A DNA stretch of 64,000 nucleotides from Isochrysis galbana (lineage: Eukaryota; Haptophyta; Isochrysidales; Isochrysidaceae), in NCBI GenBank assembly GCA_018136815.1, contig CM030940.1, positions 616,443-680,442 on the forward strand. Direction: 5' to 3'. The notes beneath the pieces are model-generated. The model searched no databases. It was not told the DNA's origin and saw only the letters and a list, made by a program, of their open reading frames with translations. The translations under genes and the position numbers were made by a program. Every line of letters starts with the position of its first letter. Position 1 is the first letter of the stretch. Of the stretch, positions 28,276 through 40,892 are shown piece by piece.

Positions 28276-28484
28276 AGATCGATCTACTTTTGTGGTGGGA
28301 GCTGAAGGAGGCGAAGTGGCCAGTACTCGCCAAGATGGCCAAGCAATACTTGGCGGCTCCTGCCTCATCGGCCGGAGTGGAAAGGGTCTTCTCAGCTGCC
28401 GGCAAAATGCACGGCGATCTGCAAAAGTCTGTCAAAGACAGTACGCTGCAGCATAGCCTATTTGCTGCGTTCAACACAGATTGA
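28276..28484 (+). pseudogene. hAT transposase C-terminal dimerisation domain fragment
   Basis: About 68 residues ending in a TGA. KWPVLAKMAKQYLAAPASSA followed by GVERVFSAAGKMHGDL is the hAT dimerisation signature. The catalytic part is absent and the fragment abuts the retroposon piece, so it is a dead remnant. Confidence 0.85.
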
Positions 28485-29572
28485 ACTCGTTTCTTTGTTG
28501 TGCCTTGTGCGCGCGTATGGGCACATGGGCACCTTGTCTGGTGCATCGTGCTTTGTAGTGCGTTGTGCATGCCTAGATGTAGATGCCTAATGGTGTATGG
28601 TATATGGTTTCCTCTCCTTCCTAATTAATATGATATATGAATGATTATGATGCCCTGACAGCGGGCCCTCCCCCCCCCCCCCCCCCTCGTATCCCCTCGC
28701 ACACTCGCACACGCCCCTGCAGAGCGGCTGGCTTCATGGGCGGGCATGCGGCATGCGGGCATGGGCATAGGCACATAGGCATAGGGACCACAAGGTGATA
28801 CCATAAGCTTACATCTTAAATGATGTAATGTGTAGCGGTAGCGAGTAGCGCGCGCGCGCGCGCGGCAGAAAATTTTGGCGTTGCGCGTTGCGGCCGCAGG
28901 GCCGCCGCGGGGGCGGCGCGCGGCGCGCTGTACAGGGACAGGGAGCGCCTTGGGGCCAAAACCCCCGTCTGTTAATCGATTAATAGAGGGAGTTTCTCGA
29001 TAACCCCATATCGATTAATAGGTTGGGCGCCAAAACCCCCTATTAATTGGGTATTAATCTATTAATAGACTAATAGGTTTAACCGAGCCCTAGCCTTGAG
29101 TCACCTTAGGGCTAGCTAGCTGGGAGCTGGGAGGCTGTCTGTGGGCCATGGGAGGCTGGGGGAAGGGGGTGTCTTGTCCACGAAGCGCGCTTGTCCACGA
29201 AGCGCCAGCCTCTACGTACTACGTGTAGTAGTAGTAGGTAGTGGTTCCATTCTCCGCGAGTGCGGTAAGATATTAGATATTAAATAAAGGTCCGCTCATG
29301 GCAGGAGGCTGGAGGCAGGAGCACGAGGCAGAGGCGAAGAGAGAGGTTGACCGACAAGCCCCCCGGAGGAGAGTTGGAGCCTGGGGGGGAGGGCACGAGG
29401 CACCTTCCCCATGTGATATGTGATCTAAGTATAAACTTAGTGATGGTATTTCAGATACAGATGCAGAGCCATCTCAAAGATATTCAACAGCCCATTTCGA
29501 TTCCCATTCACAGGTCTTTTTCACACTGTCCTCGCTTTCCCACGACGCGCCGGACGGCGACGTCGACGCGCG
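28485..29572. other. repeat-rich intergenic, includes an AT-rich island
   Basis: 28845-28930 has CG dinucleotide runs. 28970-29090 is unusually AT-rich, with repeated ATCGATTAATAG and CTATTAATA motifs. 29230-29285 (GTGGTTCCATTCTCCGCGAG, GTGCGGTAAGATATTA) is a 3'-end remnant of the SINE-like family. 29425-29440 is its palindromic start (CTAAGT ATAA ACTTAG) in reverse. No gene seen. Confidence 0.55.
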
Positions 29573-29835
29573 CCGCGAGGAGGGAGGGAGGGAGGGAGAG
29601 GACGCGAGCGAGAGAGGAGGAGAGGGAGGGAGAGGGAGCGAGAGAGAAGGGGGCGAAGAGCGGGAAGAGAGTAAGAGCGAAGGAGTGGGAGACAGAGGAG
29701 AGGGTGTGAGGAAAGTCGGGGACGGGGAGGGGGGGGAAGAGAGAGGGAGGGGGGAGAGAGCGAGAGAGGGAGGGAGGGGGGAGACAGGGAGAGAGAGGGA
29801 GGGAGGGAGGGAGGGAGGGAGACAGAGCGAGAGAA
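29573..29835 (+). repeat. purine (GA/GGGA) tract upstream of UTP20
   Basis: Almost pure G/A on the + strand with GGGAGGGA arrays, ending about 30 bp before the UTP20 start. It probably overlaps the promoter or 5' untranslated region. Minus-strand Pro/Ser/Leu frames across it are artefacts. Confidence 0.85.
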
Positions 29836-29863
29836 ATCGCACGTGTGTGCGTGCTGTGAGTCC

Positions 29864-32800
29864 ATGTCGAGCCCGAAGCAGCTCAACCCATCGTACCTCA
29901 AGCATGGCGGCCGCCATTCAGAAGGCAAGCGCTTCACCTTCCAGTCATTTGGGCAACGGATCGCCAGCCTAGATATTGATGTGCACCGGCGGCTCACGGC
30001 GGACGACATGGCGGAGTGGCGTGACGAGGCGGACGACGAGCGGCCGTTCGCCCTTCAAACCCTCGAACGATGGGAAGAGCTCAACCAAACCCGGCCATTC
30101 AAAACGTTCCGCAACGTGATGCAGCCACTACTGCTCTCCGTCCCGCTCATCCTTCGGCGAAAGGAGACCGTTTTTGAGACACTGAGCGAGCATTTATCGT
30201 CCGCGCCAGTCGACTCGCTCAAGCCGATGCTCGAGGTCGCCACCGCGCTCGCTGTCGACCTGCGGCAGGAGTACACGCCGCACTTCGGTCCTGTACTCCA
30301 CACGCTTGGCACCGTGCTCGGCAAGTCTGCTGCCGACGTGGGCGTCCTCGAGGATATCTTCACAACCATCGCATATCTCTTCAAATACCTCCTTCGGCAG
30401 TTGCTCGCTGATCTCCCTACCGCCTTCGGGCACTATACGCGACTTCTATCGCACGACAAGCAGCATGTGCGCGATTTTGCTGCAGAAACGTTCGCATACT
30501 TAATCCGCCGTGTGCCACGCGGAGCGCTGCCGCACGAGCTGCGCTCAACTCTGCTCCCTCACGTTGGTACCAGCGAGGCGCTCGACTCGGGCATCGCGTT
30601 GCTCCTTTTCCACGCAGTGAAGGGCCTGCCGCAGCGCTTCAACTCACGCGCCCCAGAGATTATCGAGGCACTGCTTGCCTCCCTCCGACCAGCAGGCTCG
30701 GGTGTGCAAAAACATGCTGATGCAAGCTGCGAACGCAGAGGGGTCGCGTCTGGAAGCTCCGATGGCATGAGCGGGGCTGAGGCGAGAGCGAGCTCCGTCT
30801 CGCGCAGCGCCCTGCTCGGCGTGCTGAGCGAGGGTCTGGGAATGATGGGTGAGCATACGCGAAAGGAGCACTGCGAACCTGTCTGGGCCAGCTTGCTCGC
30901 AGCTCTATCTGAAGGCTCTTCCGCACTGGTGGCAGCCTTGGGAGAAGACAGAGCTGTTGCCAGTGATCGTGGTACAGGAGGAGGGGAAGGTATCGCCCGG
31001 GTCCCGACGGAAGGCGTGGCAACTCACCGTTCGTCGACTCGCGCGAGCAACGCTGCCGCGCACATGGCGGCCCTATGTCGATTGATGCGAGAGTGGGTCA
31101 GTCGTCGTTTTGCGTCGCGCGTGCCGGTTGGGGGCCTTGCGCCGCTCATGCGAGCCCTCGCTCCATTGTTTGCAAGGCAGTGCCTGACCGCCACCGCATC
31201 GCGGCTGCGTCATCGAGCGAGGCACGCGATCTTGTGGGAAGCGCTGCAACTTGCCTCGACGATACTGGTCGCGGATACTAAGCGGGCTGAGGACGAGGCG
31301 AGCGCTGCGATTGCAGCAGGGGTCTTGCCGAGACACTCGGGCGCAGATGCGCTGCTTGCTATTGCGCAGGGCTTCCTTCCAATCGTACTCAGCGAGGAGT
31401 TCGTTGGGGAAGCCATGACTACCAATTCCGCGAGTACTGCCGGTGCCACTGCGCAAGATAACACTGAGCTTTGCCTGCTTCCCCTCCACTTCGGCGTTGC
31501 ACTCGTGCCGTGGCGCCACTTCGCCGCCGCCGCTCTCCCGCTAATTTTGACGCTATGTGCAGCCACGGCGCCTCAGCATCCCTCGGAAGTCATCAGCACA
31601 CTGTATGCGCTCACGACGGCAGCGCCTCCCCTACCGCCGCTCAACCTCCCATCACAGTGCCTACTTACCGCTATAGGCGCCATCGAGTCGGTCGCGGTGC
31701 CGACCTCGCCCGGGGAAGAGGATCTGAAAGCGGCCACCACGCAAATTTCGCACACACAAGGCAAGAGGGCCGAGGCTGCATCCACCGCTGCGACTGCTCA
31801 GGGAGCAGAGCGTGCGGTGGTAGTGGGCAGTGAGCGTGATGCCGAGGCAGCAGCGCGGGATGCATGGGCCGCAGCAATGGTTCTCCGTCGTGCCGCTCCA
31901 GAGTGTCTTTTTGGCCCACAGTCGTCTACAACCGCGAAGCGCGCTTCACGCAGCAAGGCTAGGCCTGATAGTTCAGCTACTTTCCCAGTCGCTGGCGCTG
32001 AGCGCTGCCTCTCGGCTCTTTTCCCTCTCACAGTTACACCGCCACCTCGCGGTGTAATCGCACTCCCTGAGAGCCAAAAGGCTGCTCTTGTCGCAGCTGC
32101 TCTCGATTCCATTGCGGTCATCTCGGCCACGGGCTCCGTCATCTGCGCGAGAGACCGGCGTGCCGCACGGAGTGCGCTGCATTTTATTTCATCCGAGTTG
32201 CGCAAAACCAAGAGTAAGGGTTGCTCCTCGCGAGTCGAATTCGGCGACGAAGCCACGGAGGGCGCCCCCTTGTCTACGGTTGTCGAAAGGCCTCTCACTC
32301 TCGCCTCTATCGCTAGCCTGGCGCTCGAAAGCACAGCGCGCCATTTGAACACCGTGAGCACTTCTGAGAGCGTCGGTGAGGTGGGAATAAACAACGACGG
32401 TCCTTCTGTGGCTTTACTGCGCGCGTGCGCGTCATCAATACCCAAGGCCGGTGCGGAATCCAAAGATGGGGCAACGCGGCCGGAGGATTGGGAGGCGAGT
32501 ATGGCTTCGGTCCAGAGCTTTTGGCCTCCACTCTTGCGTTGCTTGGCCCACGGGGCGACCGCCATACGTGGAGCAGCTCTAGAGCTCCTCGTTGCGCTCA
32601 ATGAGGGCGGCCGGCTTCCCGTTGTGGGTGAGGATGGTCTGCATGGCGCGGAAAGACTTGGTGGGCTTCGGAGCCAAGAGAATGCAACGGCTGGGTTAGT
32701 GAGCACGTCGAGCGAAACCGCCGATAACGCGCAACGCGAGGCCGTGCGGGAGATGCTCAGGCTGTGCCTCGCGCTGGAGGCCGCGCCACAGTCGCCCACC

Positions 32801-35800
32801 TCTCGCCAATTGGTGATCGATGCCGACGCCCTCGCACGCTTGGCTGGGTCCAATACATTGCCTCCCTCAGGAACGGCCATCGCGGCGCACTACGCTCTAG
32901 GCATGTACCGAATCAGATTTTCACGTGTCTGGTCGCATGTACCAGCTTTGGTACATGCACTCCTAGGCTCGTCCCGTAAGGCAAATCCGTCGTCCAGGTT
33001 GATGTGGACGCTCATAGTTGATGCCCTTTCTCGTTCACACGGTGTAGGAAGCGGGGTCGATGGGGTCTGTCCCGGCGAGTCGCGCGACTCGTCCTGGGAT
33101 AACTATGCGATCGACGGGATAGGGCACGACGCGGATTACGACCCAGTTGAGGAGCACAGTGGTCGTCACAGCCGCATGGCTGCCGTCCCTTACGCTGACC
33201 GGGAGCCGTCCGATGCGGAGGAATCGCCCAATCTCGGATCTTGCGTAGCTGGGGCCTGGCTAGCATGCACGGCCAAGGCGTCAGCTGAAACCGACCTCGG
33301 CCACTTGGCCTCCCAGCTGCTTCGTGCACTCTCAGCGCCGGGTACAGCACTCCTTCGCTTTGCGGTGAAGGACTCAGCCTCTCTCATGCCTTTGTGGAGA
33401 AGACTCGCTCAAACGCATTTGCGCACCGTTGCGGTTGACGTCAGCGACGCAGAAGATGACCCCAGTGGAAGCGACGAGGTCACAACGATGAGTAGTAGAG
33501 GTGGCGGCGTCTCACATGCTGCGGCTCCACCCAAGCGTCTCTTGTCCGATTGGCTGCGCTTTTTTGCGGCAGTTGAATCCCCTCGCTCCCTCGCCAGCGC
33601 TGAAGCCCTCTACTCAGACTGCTGTGGTCTCCTAGGGCATTCCCTGCCTTCAGTCCAGATTTTGGCTCTAGATTGTCTCTCAAGATGGGCTGAGCCCCCC
33701 ATCGTCAAGTATAGGAAGCAATTGATAGGGCTGATCGAGGGTAAAACCTTCCGAGAAACTCTGACTCTTTTCTCCGTGGATTCACAAAGCTCTACCCTCA
33801 CAAAGGATGAGCGCGCACTCCTCCTCCCGCTCCTATCACGCATCCTCTTCTCAAGACTCACACGGCGCATCGGTCGTGGGTCGTCAAAGAATGGAATGGC
33901 CTCAATGCGCGCTACTGTATTCGCGTTCTTTGGCGGATTTGAGGCGGGGGAGCTCAAGCCTCTTCTCGACTTGATGCTGGCGCCTATCAGAACCACTGTG
34001 GCCGCACGCTCCTCCTTGGCTTCTCAGGCGGGCACTCGCATGAAACGCCGAGATGACGTGGGCGTGGCCAAGGAGGGTCATATTCCGACCGCCATCGGTG
34101 AAGAAGGCTCGCGTGCAGCCGCTGCTCTATGCCAGGTGGAAGGTTCCACGCTGCTGGGTGTGCTTCGCTCTCTACACGAGGCGACGAGCCAGCTGGGCGT
34201 TTCCCTGATGCCCTACCTCGAGCAGCTTTTAAACACCACCAATCTCATACTGCGTTATGCTGCCAATCGGATTGCAGCATCCGATCCCGAGGAAGAGGCG
34301 TTGCTACCGCGGGCTGTCCAGATTGACCATGAGTCTCTCATGGGAGATTGGCCCTCGTCGGCGCTACCAGCGCATGTGGCTCGTGACCTCCGAGGATGGG
34401 CAGTGAAGTTGATGTGCAAGTTTGCATGCCTTTCCCCGCGAGGTCTGGCTGCCACTGCAGAGCACAGTCGGCTGTTACGCGCAGCGCTGCCCATCACCTT
34501 CGAATGCCTGACCCCGGTTCTTCTTCGTCTACACACGCACTATACGCAGTCACCCTCGGGCATTCTCTCCCTCTTATTACTGCTAACTCAAGACCGCCGC
34601 ACGCTGCCGTTTCTCAACCTCTCGCCGGAGCCCCCAATCCAGTGCGCCTTTAAGTGCATCTCGGCAACGGCAGTTGCTCCCGCCGTGATTGACGTGGTGC
34701 TCGGAATTGCCGAGGCTTTGCTTGCTCACGTGGACCACGCCAAGAGCGCAGCAAAACGTGCCTCTGCCGCCGCAGACTTTGCTGCCTCTATACAAATATC
34801 CTCCGAGGCCAACTACGTTGGCGACTGGGGCAGCTTGAGCAAGGACTTAGAAAGCAAGGGGTGGGATCCGCAGGAGGCGAGCGTCGTAGCTGCTCAAACA
34901 GCAGTTGAATCCGCCCGTGCAGCAGAAGCAGCCCAGATCGCCCAGGGGTTCATAGAAGCCGAGGTCTCCCTCCTGCTATCGCAGTTGCACGCTCGTCTTG
35001 TGAGCAAATTTGGAGAAGGAGTGGACCCAACCAAAGCACTAGCTGCCGCTGGTTCCGCCGACCAAGCGACGCGCGAGCTGCGTATCCTCTCAGCGCTTAT
35101 TGGCTATGTCTCTTCATCAGAGCAAGCAGACCACCTTGTGCAGCTTTTCCTGCCGTACTTGCGCCTGAAGTCGTCATCACGCGCAGAAAAGCTCAAGGCC
35201 GGGGTTTTAGATTTGCTCGCCGGCTTGCTTCCGCGCCTCCAAGCCCCCGAAGGCCACGCCAAATTCCTCGGTCTACAATTCGGTAATCTGCGTTCGCGTG
35301 AAAGCCGTGCAGCGCTTTGCCGTGTGTGGTCCTCGCTCGCGGAAGTGTTGGATGGGCGCGCCGCCGTCGCGGCAGCATGGGGCACAGTGGATTGCTCTAC
35401 GGCTTCCTCGGGCAATGCCGTGGAGTCCATGCATGGTCTCGTCCCACGCGGCGGGCTGCGCCAAGTGGCTACGGCACTCACTGAGCTCAACGCGTATTCG
35501 ACGAGCAACATCGACGACCTCGACTATGACCGCAGGATCAACGCCTATAATCAAGTCCCCGCGCTACTCACGGGCATCTCTAGAGAGTCGCTTGGGGTGT
35601 CGCCTGACAGTCGAGGAAGCCCCGTGGTCCAGCCGGAGTTCCCCTTGTTTCCCCCGGAGCTCGGCCCTGCTGCCACGATCCCGCTCTTATCACAATGTGT
35701 CCATGACCTTGAATTGGACGACATCGCTCTTCGACACTCGGCGTCGCACACTTTGGCGATAATTATCAGGCATGCAGTACTGCATGCAACACCCCAAAGC

Positions 35801-38800
35801 AACCGGCAAGGCAGGGAGGAGTGCGCAGCTGAAGGTGCACGCGAGGGAGACCGGAAAAGAGATGGCGGCGGCAAGTGCATGGATGTGGCCCATGCTCTCT
35901 CCGCGCCTAATGTCAAGCAACGCAAGAGGGAAGCGAAACGGAATGCCAGCGCCACGGACAGATCCACGAACACTCTATCGGGTTCCGGTTTGACTGATGA
36001 CTCACCGACACTGCCAAGTCAGAATGAGCATGCCTCTGAATGGCGCTCGCTCTTAGTCGATGTGCTGATGCCTGCCTTGCGCCGTGGCCTCCGGCTCCCT
36101 CCCGAGCGAGAGCTCGTGCGGGCAGAGATGATCCGCTTGCTATCTGTCACTCTCTTGGCCGACCCGACACTCGAGCCCCAGCTTGCTAGGCTCCTCAGTC
36201 CCAAAGACCCTGAGGCAGATTTCTTTGCCAATATCGTGCACATTCAACTCCCACGTCGCCAGCGTGCACTCGCACGACTCAGACAGAAGATTGAACAGGC
36301 ATTTGCTTGCCAGCGGCCCTTCGCCACTATCTTGCTCAGCTTGTGAGCTCGCGTGGCAACACTTCCCTCTCCTGCTACCCCGTTGGGCATCCCGGAGCGT
36401 CCAGTTTGACGAGAGCTCCCTTCGTTGTCGCAGGGTTTTTTCTCGGCCGGCACTCTTTCTAACTACCTCCTTCCGTTGCTCTCACACATTGCACTCAAGA
36501 ACACTGCCAAGGAGATCGACGTTGCCGAGGAGGCGGTGATGACGTTGCGCGCCCTTGCTGCTCAACTTCCCTGGCGCCCATACCACGAACTACTACAGGT
36601 TTGCGCGCGCCCACGGCGCTGGCCTGCCGATGTCGCTTTAGAATAGTGCCGCTCAGACGCTCTCACCGTGGTCCCCTCCCCTTGTCCTATGTTCGCCGCA
36701 GACGCTTATCCGCAAGTTGAAACGCGAGCCCAACTTGGAAAAGCGACTTGTTCGAGCGATGGTCGCCACCATTGAAGGATTCCACTTTGACTTGTCCGTT
36801 GCGGACGATGAAATGTCCGTATGTGTACCAGGCAAAGCGCAAGCAGCGGCACGAAACGATGTTACATCTGCCATAAGCACTGTTTCAGACACGGCAGCCA
36901 AGGCAGATGTGATAGATACGGAGGGTGCGGCGGAGGAAGCGATGGCTGATGAGGCGGAAGAGGATGTTGGCGCAGAGGGCGAAGTGCTGCTGGGGGCCGA
37001 GGATGCTGTAGCAGCGGCTGCCGCTGACACAGACGCGGCGGCAGCTGCGGCGGCTGAGAGTGACGAGCGCGCTGCGCGTGCACGCGCTACCGCCATACTG
37101 GGAACCGTGCGCAACCGGCTGCTCCCGCCTTTGTACGCACATATGCGTGACCCAAAGACGGAGGGGGCGCGCGTTGCCGTCGCCGTCGCCGTGCTAAAGT
37201 TGCTAAAACTCATGCCCCCGCGAGTGTTGGAGATGCAGCTCAAGCCTTTCTTGATGCGGCTTGTGTCGACTCTCTCGTCACGGGACAAGGCCGTGCGAGC
37301 TAAAGGTAGAGAGGCTCTGGGATTGGTGACGATAGAGCTGGGAGCTGGGCATTTCCGTGCCGTCCTCCATGAGCTTGAGACGAGTCTCAAGCGCGGCTAT
37401 CAACTGCAGGTAAGCTCGTTCACTAGGGCCCACCACTAGGGATCATCACCCATGCGTGCTAGCCTAGGGACGGGCCGTGCAGCCTTCATCGCCACCCCGC
37501 TTACACTTGTGGTTTGATTGCGCCCGGGCGTGACCCGCAGGTACTCGGCTACACGATTCATTATCTCCTTGCCAAGCTCGTCCCAACGCTACCCGCCGGA
37601 GGACTAGACGGCTGTGCTCCCTTGCTCGTGCGCCTCCTCCTAGCCGATGTCTTTGGCGAGGCCGCCGAGAAGAAGGAGGTGGATGCGATCGCCAACTCCA
37701 TGGCGGAGGCGCGATCGACTATGTCCTATTCGTCGTTTGAGCTACTGTCCTCAAATATTAGCTTCGTACCCACAATCAATGAGTTGGTTCCCCCTATCCA
37801 CCGCGCGGCGGCCGACGCCGGTGGCCAGCATTCGCTAAAAGTGGCGAACAAGGCGCGCGAGCTCTTCAGGCGATGCGCGCAAGGCCTCGCCACCAATCCT
37901 ACTATCGCTCTCCAGCCTCTATGCGTGTACTCCAGTGGCCTCCTCACCTCCCACCTCCCCCCTAAACCGGAGGGGGCAGGCCCTAAACTAGGGCAAGACA
38001 GTTTCCCGGCACCTGTGCCGGCCGCCAAGCGCCAACGACACGCAGCGCCTGTTGATTCGGTGCTTCGGCCTGCCGTGGAGGAGGGCGTCACCTCGGGCGG
38101 CGGCAGTGGGCCTCTCTCACAGGAGCTGCTAGCCTTTGCGTTGACCCTCTTGCTTGGTGCCTTGCGTCGGGCGCGCATCGACGCGCAGAACGCGGCGGTG
38201 CTGGCGCTCCTCGAACCTTTCCCGCCTTTGCTTCAGCGTGCCATGCGGTGCGACGATGACGCTGTGGTATCACTAGCACTCCGTTCACTCGGCGCTATGC
38301 TCCACCTGCCCATCTCCTCTCTTCCCGCACACGCTACTATCCTCCTCGATCGGACGATGAACCTCCTCAAACGCTGTGCCAACTTTAAGCCCATTTCGGA
38401 TCTAGCTGCCGTCTGTGTCAAGGTGGTCACCGCACTCATCCGAAACCCACCGCGCCAGAAGCCTAACGGGACTTCGCGACTGCAAAGTGCTACTGATGAT
38501 CCTTCTGCTAATGATGACCCGACTGTCGAGGCGGACGATGACAATGAAGTGCTCGAAATGGCGGACTCGACGGAAATTGTCGTTCAGCCCAACTTGGGCG
38601 GCGGTGGTGCACGGCTGAGCGAGGCACAGCTGCGTTGGTTACTTGGTTTTGTCACTGTGCACCTCGACGACATCGGAATCCAGTCCTCGCTTTTTGGCCT
38701 TCTTCGTGCTATCCTCAGCCGTAAGTTCGTGGTGGCGGAGCTGTACGACATGATGCTCACTATCGGAGATCTTGTCTTGCAAGCAGACTCCGAGGGTACG

Positions 38801-40585
38801 CGTTCCGCCTGCTCGACGCTCTTCCTAGTCTTCCTACTCAATTATCCATTGGGCCCAAAGCGTCTGCAGCAGCAGCTCGATTTCCTCACTCTCAACCTAA
38901 GCTATGAAGTCGCGCAGGGCCGAGTGTCGCTTTTGGCGTTGGTGCGGCAGATCGCCGCCAAGTTGCCGCTTCCGCTACTTTTCGAGCAATTGGACCGGCT
39001 GCTCCTCCCGCTCGTGACGCGCCTAGTGAACGAGACGGAGAGGCAGTGCGTGGCTAGTGTGAACGCGGCGGTCGAGACCTTGCTTGCACGGACGTGCGGG
39101 CTAGCGGGTGGGCCACAAGCGTCGGGTGCGCGCGAGCGCGTGCTCACTCTGCTCCGAGCGTGGTTTGGAGACGCGCGGCGCAAGCCGGCTCTCGGGCGTG
39201 CGGCTGCAAGGCTGGCGGGCCTTCTCGTTGACGCCATCGACGAGAACATCATTGCCACGCTCGCGCCTACGCTTCTGCCTCTCCTCGTGGGCGCTTGCGT
39301 TGCCGAGGTGGATTGCGCTGACGATGTCGGTACAGAAAAGACCAAGAAGAGCAAGGAGGGCGCAAGCGAGGGCCCCGATGGATCCTCGGCCATTACTGGA
39401 GATGAGAGCGATCTTGCAGTAGACTTGACGGTGTCAGCACTGCGCTGGCAGACAGCCTACTTCGCGCTCAAGGCGTTTGGCCGGCTCTGTGCAAAGCAAC
39501 GTCATCTTATTCTCACTGCTCCATGCGCACCTCTCTGGAAGTATGCGCGGCCACTTTTGTTGCATGAACACGCATGGGTGCGCCTGGCGATGAGTAGGGC
39601 CATAGGAGCTCTGCTAGCCGAAGTGAGTCCGGAACAGCTCGCCCGGTACGCAAGTGAGACGCCCAAGGTGCAAGAGAGCGGAAGAAACTCTAGGACATCC
39701 AAGGGCGTGCACGGTGCGGCTTTTGCCGGCGCGATGGCGGCGGCGGCGGTGGACGAGGCCGCCGTAGCCATTCTTGGCTCGCCTGGGATGCTCCTGCGTA
39801 TTGCCGACGCGTCAGTGGCACAGTTGCGCTCTCCTTTGTTGAGCGAGCCGGCAGCAGCCCAAACGCTACGCAACCTCTTGTGGATTGCTCTCGCCCTCGT
39901 GGCACACCCGGTCCTGGCGCCCTTGGCGATGGCTGACGAGCTGCGTGCGCGGCGGGGGCTCGCCGGTGACAGAGTCAGCGGGGATGACGGCGTGGAGGAG
40001 GACGGGGTTGAGGACGGGGATGAGAGCGGCGGCGAGCGCGAGGCTGAAGCGTTGAACGGTGGCGAGGTTGACGCACAACTGTGGCCGTTGGTCGCTCTTA
40101 GTTCGCGCCTCGCGCCCCTCACTCGGCGGCCGGGGCCCGTGCGTGGCGGCGCCGCTGTCCGATGGTTTGGTGCCCTCGCCTCGCAGCTCTCTCGCACACA
40201 GCTCGATACCCTTTTGGAGTCCATCCTGCCACCCATCATGCGCTCGGCCGAGGACTCATCGGGCAAGGTGGACCCATTAGTCAAATCTCAAGCGGCCGAG
40301 GTGCTGACCCTCATTCAACGTGCCGCCTCGCCTCCGACCTTTGTACGCGTCTACCAACGCGTGCATGATAGTCAAAAGGCCGCGCGCGTGGAGCGAAAGC
40401 GGCGTGCTGCGGTTGCGGCCGTTGCTGACCCGGAAGCGGCCGCGCGCCATCGCATCTCGCGCAACCTGGGCAAGAAGGCCGCAAAGGCTCGGAAACTCGA
40501 AAAGCTAAAGCGCAATCGCGACGGGGGTGGCTCTCTTGGTTTGGGGACGGGCAAGAAAAGGCGGCAAGTCGAAGCGAGGCGCTGA
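29864..40585 (+). CDS. UTP20: UTP20, U3 snoRNP / SSU processome component (4 exons)
   Basis: Giant HEAT-repeat scaffold needed for early 18S rRNA processing in the nucleolus. Exons: 29864-36298, 36434-36598, 36702-37409, 37541-40585, giving about 3450 residues (yeast and human proteins are about 2500-2800). The start is MSSPKQLNPSYLKHGG, with the family N-terminus KRFTFQSFGQRIASLDIDVH soon after. The conserved DRIM-type region is in exon 1, and VHIQLPRRQRALARLRQK lies before the first intron. Introns 2 and 3 are GT-AG. Intron 1 fits only as GC-AG if frame and homology are kept. Exon 3 has an acidic/Ala-rich insert (about 36890-37080). The C-terminus is strongly basic (RNLGKKAAKARKLEKLKR), as expected for an rRNA-associated nucleolar protein. 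Low-complexity inserts explain the extra length. Confidence 0.9.
36299..36433 (+). other. probable GC-AG intron in UTP20
   Basis: The downstream exon must enter in phase at GGT 36434 (GFFSAGTLSNYLLPLL). No GT in this part of exon 1 gives phase 0, and the other GT/AG pairs would delete the conserved RALARL. CAG|GCATTT at 36298/36299 with CGCAG at 36433 gives a 135-bp phase-0 intron, the same size as its neighbours. Confidence 0.65.
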
Positions 40586-40892
40586 GGATTTTCTCACGTA
40601 TATCCTTCGTGTCGCTCCGCTCGACCACGACGAACTGTCAAGGGGCTTCCAAGTTCCTGCATCTATTACTTGTGCTAGCTGTGGTTGGCTACTCGAAAAC
40701 AAAAAATTACGGAAGTGGTTGTGAGAACTCTGAACTCTGTGAGATATGTGAACCGACTCGAGAAAAAATTCTTGAAAAAGCCCGCTATGCTAGTTTAATT
40801 ACACCCTCCCCTGGGCTCTCGTGTCCATCGCCCTCGCCTCATCCACTCCCTCCTTCCCGCTCCCCCCCTCATTCCTTTACGACGAGACCGGG
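40586..40892. repeat. UTP20 3' flank and an inverted copy of the copy-B target repeat
   Basis: 40765-40845 is the reverse complement of the sequence split by retroposon copy B (GGACACGAGAGCCCAGGGG ... TAGCATAGCGGGCTTTTTC). It shows what the empty site looks like. No gene. Confidence 0.75.

Noticed and set aside
30194-32880. Minus-strand frames of up to 360 codons over UTP20
   Set aside because: Compositional shadows; the + frame matches UTP20 throughout.
36343-36433. GT-AG alternative for UTP20 intron 1 starting at GTGAGC 36343
   Set aside because: It leaves phase 2 and no acceptor nearby restores the GFFSAGTL frame.
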